The notes beneath the pieces were generated by a model. It did no database searches. It was not told the origin of the DNA and was given only the letters and a program-made list of their open reading frames with translations. From NCBI GenBank assembly GCA_963614215.1, contig CAVECB010000002.1:42386-106385 (forward strand): 64,000 nucleotides of DNA. The letters run 5' to 3'. Positions 59,131-64,000 of the stretch are shown here, one piece after another (positions within the stretch are counted from its first letter, which is position 1; each line of letters opens with the position of its first letter). This DNA comes from CAVAWX01 sp963614215 (GTDB lineage Bacteria; Actinomycetota; Coriobacteriia; Coriobacteriales; QAMH01). The translations under genes and the position numbers were made by a program.

Positions 59131-59986
59131 GGCCGCCTCCTTCACCCGGCGCAACCGGGGCGACGCCCTCATCCGGCGCGCCGAAAACATCGCCTTCACC
59201 CGAAGCATCGGAAACGCACCCTTCACCTGCGCTGCTGCCCGCCTCCATGCCTGCGCGAGCCTCCCCTTCACCTACATCGAAGGCGCCCGCCGCGCCGTCC
59301 ACAAGGCCGGCGAAGCTGAAAAAGTCGATGGGAGTCGTGATCTTGATGTTTTCCGGGTTGCCCTCGACGACGTGCAGCGTATGGCCGTAGTGCGCCATGA
59401 GGCCGGCCGTGTCGATGAAGGCGCTGCCCAGCCCCTCGGCGCATGCCCACTCGTGCGCCGCCGCCAAATCCCCCAGCAAAAACGCCTGGGGGGCGCGAGC
59501 CATCTCGCAGCTTTCGCGGTCGACAATCTCTGTCACGACGCCGTCTTCCTGGCGCACGATGGTCTCGATGGCCGGCACGACCGTGACCGCGCTGCCGTGC
59601 GCGCGCACACTGGCGATGCAGCGCGATATGGTGGCCGCGTCCACGAGCGGGCGCACCCCGTCGTGCACGAGCACGCAAGTATCGTTGGGATAGCACTCGG
59701 CGCACGCGCACACCCCGTTGCGTATGGAAGCCTGGCCGTTTTCGCCGCCTTCCACGATGGCGCACACCTTGTCCAGCCCGAAGGCAGAGACGCGCTCGGC
59801 CAGAAAATCGATCCATCCGGCCAAGCACACCACGACGATGGCGTCTATCTGCGGGTGCGTTTCGAAGGCCTCCAGGGTGTAGATGATGATAGGCTTGCCA
59901 TGCAGCTCGAGGAACTGCTTCGGGCGCGTGGCCTCGCTCATGCGCTGCCCGGTGCCCCCCGCAAATATGAGGGCGACGTTTTTCAT
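59123..59986 (-). CDS. IspD/TarI-family cytidylyltransferase
   Basis: A 287-residue protein. The CTP-binding loop is FAGGTGQRMSEATRPKQFLE; further motifs are VVCLAGWI, VHDGVRPLVD and the terminal ITTPIDF. These are shared by IspD (methylerythritol 4-phosphate) and TarI (ribitol 5-phosphate). The AGGTGQRM form and the setting among LicD, TagF-like and sugar genes favour TarI-like CDP-ribitol formation, but IspD cannot be excluded. Residues after about 235 form a Gly/Ala/Glu-rich tail of about 55 residues not seen in either family. The start MKNVAL is chosen by alignment; a GTG seven codons earlier is possible. Confidence 0.78.
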   Translation of the reverse strand: MKNVALIFAGGTGQRMSEATRPKQFLELHGKPIIIYTLEAFETHPQIDAIVVVCLAGWIDFLAERVSAFGLDKVCAIVEGGENGQASIRNGVCACAECYPNDTCVLVHDGVRPLVDAATISRCIASVRAHGSAVTVVPAIETIVRQEDGVVTEIVDRESCEMARAPQAFLLGDLAAAHEWACAEGLGSAFIDTAGLMAHYGHTLHVVEGNPENIKITTPIDFFSFAGLVDGAAGAFDVGEGEARAGMEAGSSAGEGCVSDASGEGDVFGAPDEGVAPVAPGEGGGRV

Positions 59987-60076
59987 CTCGACGATCTTTC
60001 TGGCCACCTCTCGGACATGTGCGACAAGCGTGACGGTACGGCGTGCGCGACGCGTTGCGTGGCGTGCATGACGTGC

Positions 60077-60355
60077 CTAGACGCTGTACATGAACTTGAA
60101 GACGTCCTCGCGCTGGATGCGCACCTGCAGCCCCAATTTCTTGCCATCTGCCTCGAGGCGCTCCTGCACCTCGTTGAAACCGGCGACGTCTTCGTCGAGC
60201 GTGACGAGCATGGTCATCGAGAAGATGTCCTTCAGCACGTTTTGCTGAATGTCGTCGATGTTGGCACCGCATTCCGCAAGCGTCGTGGCAATCCTCGCGA
60301 CGATGCCCTTGGTGTCTTGCCCCAGCACGGTGACGACGGTGTGCGTTGCCTGCAT
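60077..60355 (-). CDS. ACT-domain protein (UPF0237/ACT_6 type)
   Basis: A 92-residue stand-alone double-ended ACT domain. HTVVTVLGQDTKGIVARIAT is followed by NIDDIQQNVLKDIFSMTMLV, typical of the UPF0237 family, which pairs with DUF711 (UPF0210) proteins; none is visible here. It probably binds an amino acid or related small molecule. The start MQATHTVV has GAGAGGAAG upstream. It lies between the histidine kinase and the cytidylyltransferase genes. Confidence 0.85.
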   Translation of the reverse strand: MQATHTVVTVLGQDTKGIVARIATTLAECGANIDDIQQNVLKDIFSMTMLVTLDEDVAGFNEVQERLEADGKKLGLQVRIQREDVFKFMYSV

Positions 60356-60564
60356 ATGCGCTTCCTCTCGACGAAACATGTTCTTTGGCCGTGGCCGGCC
60401 ATGTCCGGCACGCCCGGCACGTTCGCATCGGCCTTATCCTCCTGCGCTGCGCCGACGCGCGCGGTTTTTGCATGACGCCTATGGTAGCGCAAGCACGCGC
60501 TGCCATGCGACGAACGCGTACGTATAAAAGCGTTCGCACAAACCCGAAACGGCGCGCTTCGAAC

Positions 60565-61494
60565 TCAATCTTGCGGCGGCAGGCTGGGCAAGGCGACGAT
60601 GAAGACAGCGCCTGCGTCGGGCAGGTTGGCCGCCTCGACGCTGCCGCCCATGGCCTCGGCCAGCGCCCGCACGATGGCCAGCCCCAGCCCCGAATTGCCC
60701 GAACCCTTGAAACGCGCCCGGCTCTGGTCGGCGCGATAGAAACGGTCGAAGAGGTGCGCCGGGTCCTCGTCGCCAAAACCCGGGCCGTCGTCTTTGACCG
60801 CGATGACGGAATGTGCGTCCATGCCCGCGACCTCGACGCGCACATGCCCGCCCGCGCCCGCGAAACGGCTCGCGTTCTCGATGAGGTTGACGAGTATCTG
60901 GTTGATGGCATCGGCGTTGCCGTTCACGTCGGGTGCCTCGCCTACCACGGACAGCTGCACGCCGCGCTCCTCGACCAAACCCTCCATGAGCAGTGCGCAG
61001 TTGTCGGCCACGGCGCGCAGATTGATGCGCGACAGTTCGATGTCTTCGCCTTCGGCCTTCTGAAGGGTGAGCAGGTCGTTGGCCAGGCGGGTCAGGCGGT
61101 CGCATTCGCTGATGATTTGATTGAGGAAGCGCCGGGCCATGTCCTCGGGCACGCCGCCGTCGGCTAGGGTCTCGGCCGCGCCGCGTATGGCCGTGAGCGG
61201 CGTGCGAATCTCGTGACTGACGTCGCTGACGAACTGGGCTTGACGCGCCTCCTCGCAGCGCATGTCGTTGACCATCTCGCGCACATAGTCGCGCACCTCT
61301 TGGGGCACGTCGGCCTGCTCGAAATAGGCAAGCACTTCCGGCGGCAGCTCCTGTGCCAAAATCTCGGCAGCGCAATCACAGTGTGCGCGACGCTTGCGGG
61401 GACGACGTCCCACTCCGGCCGCAGAGGCCGCCGCACTCGTCGCCTTTTTATTTTCCCTGACATTTTCCATATCCGCGTTTATCATCATGCTCAT
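60565..61494 (-). CDS. Cytoplasmic sensor histidine kinase
   Basis: A 310-residue kinase. HisKA domain: SDVSHEIRTPLTAI with the phospho-acceptor at His94. HATPase: N box VNLIENASRF, G1 DDGPGFG, F box FDRFYRADQSR, G2 GSGNSGLGLAIV. It has no membrane helix; the first 85 residues contain HCDC and a possible coiled coil, so the input is cytoplasmic or through a partner. The start ATG overlaps the YfhO stop (ATGA), implying coupled translation. No response-regulator gene is in the window, which makes the kinase's target unclear. Confidence 0.9.
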   Translation of the reverse strand: MSMMINADMENVRENKKATSAAASAAGVGRRPRKRRAHCDCAAEILAQELPPEVLAYFEQADVPQEVRDYVREMVNDMRCEEARQAQFVSDVSHEIRTPLTAIRGAAETLADGGVPEDMARRFLNQIISECDRLTRLANDLLTLQKAEGEDIELSRINLRAVADNCALLMEGLVEERGVQLSVVGEAPDVNGNADAINQILVNLIENASRFAGAGGHVRVEVAGMDAHSVIAVKDDGPGFGDEDPAHLFDRFYRADQSRARFKGSGNSGLGLAIVRALAEAMGGSVEAANLPDAGAVFIVALPSLPPQD

Positions 61495-64000
61495 AGGGTA
61501 GCGCACGCAACCTGTTTTGCCGACGAGCATTCTTCCTTGCGGCGCGAGATTGCGCACCACAGCGCGGTGCCGGCAACGCCCACGGCGCTGGCCGCAAGGC
61601 CTGCACGGGCGCCGGGCGTGGCATACGACAGCTCTATTTCGTGCTCGCCCGGGTCGAGGTAAAGCCCCATGAACATCGTGTTCGCGCGGTGCAGCGCCAC
61701 TTCCCGCCCGTCTACCTTGGCCGTCCACCCGTCCGAATAGGGCAGGTTCACCAGTAGAAACTTACGCACGTCGTGCACCTCGATGCGCCCTGTGATACGG
61801 TTTGTGGACGCGGAGTCGCCCGCCTTGTGAAAGTCCACGTCGCGCAAAGAGTCCGCCCTGAGCGCGTCGAGCTTCTCCGTTTGCCCAGACAGCGGCTGGC
61901 ACACGACGCGCAGACTGTCGATGGAGTAGACGCCCTTTTTCGAAAACGTAATGGTCGCAGAGGTCTGGGGTGCCTCGCCGTAGCCGCCGTTGAAGAGGAA
62001 GTCGTGCTGGTCGTAGTAGTATTGGTGAGCCGGAGCAAAATACTTGAACTTGTCCGAAGTGCCCACAGAAAATCCAATGGAAATATCGGAATCTGTCCCC
62101 ACGCCCTCGGCCCAAAGACCGTCCATGCGCACGTAGGTCTCCGCGTTCGCATCCCCCGCAAAGGAGAGGACGACCTGCGCGCCGGCCTTCTCCACTGTAA
62201 AGGAGGCCCCGTCCCAGCTCGCTCCCTCGCTGCAGGAGATCTCGTAGGGCACCTCGCGGCTCGTCGCCTCGACTTGCGCCTCGGGAAGGCTTGCGCTTTC
62301 ACCGTCGCCGCCGTCTCCGCTTTCGCCGCCCGCGCCGCCATCGGCGTTCTCGACCAAGACGCCGGCAAGCATGCCCTGCTCGCGGTCGACGGCGCTGGCC
62401 TGCGCGTACCAGCTTTCGTCCAGCTCGCAGCTGTAGGTGTAGCCGAAGGGCAGTGCCTGCGCGTCCTCGTAGAGGTCGAGATCCCCAGAAAAGCCCTCTT
62501 CCATCTTTTCCGCGCTGGCAGGCAGCGCCTCGTCGTCTTTGGCCAGGAAGTAGCGCACGCCGGAAAGCTCATTCAGGGTGCTCCTGCCGTCTAGGTCATT
62601 AAACCTCGTGAAGCCCCCTCCCGCGCTTCTTGGCACTATGGAGAGTTCTGACCAGTACCGCGCGAGCTCGCCTTGCGCGAGGCTCCAGTAGTACCCGACG
62701 GTGGAAATCCCTTCCGTCACTTGCTCGTTGAGGTGCGACCTGCACGAGGCGCGGGCAAACCCCCCGCTTCTGCCTTCGGATTCGATTGTGTCGGCAAGCT
62801 TTGTATAGGGGTTTTCCTCCGCCTTCTGGGCTAGCCCGTCGAAGGTGTACCACTCGTCGCCGTGATACACAACGAACATGGCGCCGTTTACCACGACGGC
62901 GAGCAGGGCAAAGCAGGCGGCGCAGCGCCGCATGCGCAACTGCCTCGCAGGCCGCGCCCCGCCCGAGCGTGCGAGCGTAAGGACGACGGCCAGAGAAAGC
63001 ACAAGACCCGGGGCCAGCGAGAAGAGCTGAAAGGCCTCCTTTTTCGAGAGCTCGGGGCCGCACGCCCAGAAAAGAAGGAGGGCGGCAAACGTGTACGCGC
63101 ACACGAGGACGGCGCACATGCCCCGCACCCCCGTGCGGGCGGCGGCGGCAATCGCATCCCACTGCCGCGAGACGAGCCATGCGGCGAAAAGGGAGAACGC
63201 CCATGTCCAGCGGTTCCAAGGTCTCGAAAAACCGTTGAAGATAAACGCGAAAACAGGAAGGAACAGCAATATAACCGATATGCAGGCAAAAACCTTCAAG
63301 ACCCCGTCCCGATTGCGACGCGCGAACAAAGATGCAAACGCAAGAAGAAAAACAGCGCCTGCGGTCACGAACGTCCCGCTTCCCGGGCTCACGCACAACG
63401 TGAGAGTGGCGGCTAGTAGCCTCACGTAATAGTCAAGACCATAGGACATGTCAAAATTCATCACGACGCCCTGGCGCGCCCCCTGCGAGAAGAAGACGAC
63501 GACAGGCAGGAAGACGCACGCCGAAACGAAGATGCCAAGCGCGCCCGCGCCGACAACGCGCCCGAGGTCTGCCGCCGTGCCCCGCAGGCGGCGCGCTGCA
63601 AACCTGCAGGACAAGCGCCACGCGAGGTAGATTAGGACGACGAGGGCGACCATGTAGGCGAAGTAGAAATTCAAGACGCAGGAAAGCGCAACGGTGGCAA
63701 TGAAGAAAAGTGGGCTGCGACCTGCGAGCAGGCGCTCGAGACCCAGCAGCACGAGCGGCAGACAGATCATCGGGTTGAGGAAGAAGGGATGGGCAACCCC
63801 AGAATGCAAGGCGTATCCGCAGAACACATAGGTCATAGCACCGACGAGTAGCGCCGTGCGCGAACACGAGACCGTATATCTGGTGAAAGCCATGAAGGCA
63901 AGGCCCGCGAGGTAAAAACGGGCGAAGGCGAGGACAGAGTACAGAATATGGGCATGGGCGGCGGGAACGAGGGCGGAAAGCAGCGCAAGCGGGTCGCCCA
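61491..64000 (-). CDS. YfhO-family membrane glycosyltransferase-like protein, 5' end cut off
   Basis: About 835 residues are visible and the frame is open to the right edge. The N-terminal part is a multi-helix GT-C-like region (AHPFFLNPMICLPLVLLGLE; LNFYFAYMVALVVLIYLAW), with the first seen segment ending FARFYLAGLAFMAF. The C-terminal 400 residues are an external beta-rich domain, ending with ELSYATPGARAGL and one more helix. YfhO proteins of Bacillus and Listeria glycosylate lipoteichoic acid with GlcNAc from a lipid carrier. A comparable role in decorating the surface polymer made by neighbouring genes is likely. The downstream kinase overlaps by 4 bp. Confidence 0.85.
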   Translation of the reverse strand, partial: GDPLALLSALVPAAHAHILYSVLAFARFYLAGLAFMAFTRYTVSCSRTALLVGAMTYVFCGYALHSGVAHPFFLNPMICLPLVLLGLERLLAGRSPLFFIATVALSCVLNFYFAYMVALVVLIYLAWRLSCRFAARRLRGTAADLGRVVGAGALGIFVSACVFLPVVVFFSQGARQGVVMNFDMSYGLDYYVRLLAATLTLCVSPGSGTFVTAGAVFLLAFASLFARRNRDGVLKVFACISVILLFLPVFAFIFNGFSRPWNRWTWAFSLFAAWLVSRQWDAIAAAARTGVRGMCAVLVCAYTFAALLLFWACGPELSKKEAFQLFSLAPGLVLSLAVVLTLARSGGARPARQLRMRRCAACFALLAVVVNGAMFVVYHGDEWYTFDGLAQKAEENPYTKLADTIESEGRSGGFARASCRSHLNEQVTEGISTVGYYWSLAQGELARYWSELSIVPRSAGGGFTRFNDLDGRSTLNELSGVRYFLAKDDEALPASAEKMEEGFSGDLDLYEDAQALPFGYTYSCELDESWYAQASAVDREQGMLAGVLVENADGGAGGESGDGGDGESASLPEAQVEATSREVPYEISCSEGASWDGASFTVEKAGAQVVLSFAGDANAETYVRMDGLWAEGVGTDSDISIGFSVGTSDKFKYFAPAHQYYYDQHDFLFNGGYGEAPQTSATITFSKKGVYSIDSLRVVCQPLSGQTEKLDALRADSLRDVDFHKAGDSASTNRITGRIEVHDVRKFLLVNLPYSDGWTAKVDGREVALHRANTMFMGLYLDPGEHEIELSYATPGARAGLAASAVGVAGTALWCAISRRKEECSSAKQVACATL

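Noticed and set aside
58087..59271. Longer SDR protein from an ATG at 59271
   Set aside because: It would overlap the cytidylyltransferase by 149 bp. The GTG at 59130 has a good ribosome-binding site and gives a normal SDR N-terminus.

Overview
The window is high-GC DNA read almost entirely from the minus strand. Its gene content points to a member of the Eggerthellaceae (class Coriobacteriia, gut Actinomycetota). The indicators are several cytoplasmic DMSO-reductase-family molybdoenzymes with small 4Fe-4S partners and MFS carriers, a LuxR-type regulator with a multi-helix membrane domain, a four-domain ribosomal protein S1, and BadF/2-hydroxyacyl-CoA dehydratase activase genes. This assignment is from gene content; no marker was searched.

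Layout. 1-3.2 kb: an MmeI-like restriction-modification gene cut by the left edge, a BrnT/BrnA toxin-antitoxin pair, and two truncated DUF4143 ATPase genes, each abutting a different 33-bp tandem repeat. 3.2-5.7 kb: rpsA followed by an MnmA-like protein that lacks both catalytic cysteines. 5.8-14.4 kb: one giant surface protein (about 2,796 aa) built from 17 SpaA/Cna-B-like modules; a G8 tract at its start suggests phase variation. 14.5-20.5 kb: thrS-leuCDB and galU. The thrS leader carries two stem-loops that look like tRNA-Thr(UGU) anticodon arms. 20.6-27.6 kb: a zinc-ribbon membrane protein, folC, a 1,364-aa CoA-dehydratase-activase-family protein, a small zinc-ribbon protein and an FKBP isomerase.

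27.7-41.2 kb is the accessory metabolic island. It holds three paralogous molybdopterin oxidoreductases, two 4Fe-4S electron-transfer proteins, two MFS carriers and a membrane LuxR regulator, all on the minus strand. The arrangement resembles the Mo-dependent catechol dehydroxylase loci of Gordonibacter and Eggerthella: the carriers would import an aromatic or other reducible substrate, the small ferredoxin-like subunits would supply electrons, and the Mo enzymes would reduce it in the cytoplasm. A promoter-like sequence with an upstream direct repeat lies between the regulator and the first Mo gene.

41.3-46 kb: polA, then a HisD-family protein that has lost the zinc ligands and catalytic bases of histidinol dehydrogenase and gained a His/Cys-rich tail, then an uncharacterised 120-aa partner. 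46-64 kb: a cell-surface polymer locus with a sugar-phosphate transferase, LicD, GT4, GT2, a CDP-glycerol/ribitol phosphotransferase-like protein, an IspD/TarI-type cytidylyltransferase with an SDR epimerase, DUF4012, DUF5722 and a YfhO membrane protein. A RelE/RelB pair, an ACT protein and a cytoplasmic histidine kinase are interspersed. No rRNA, tRNA, IS element or CRISPR array was recognised.
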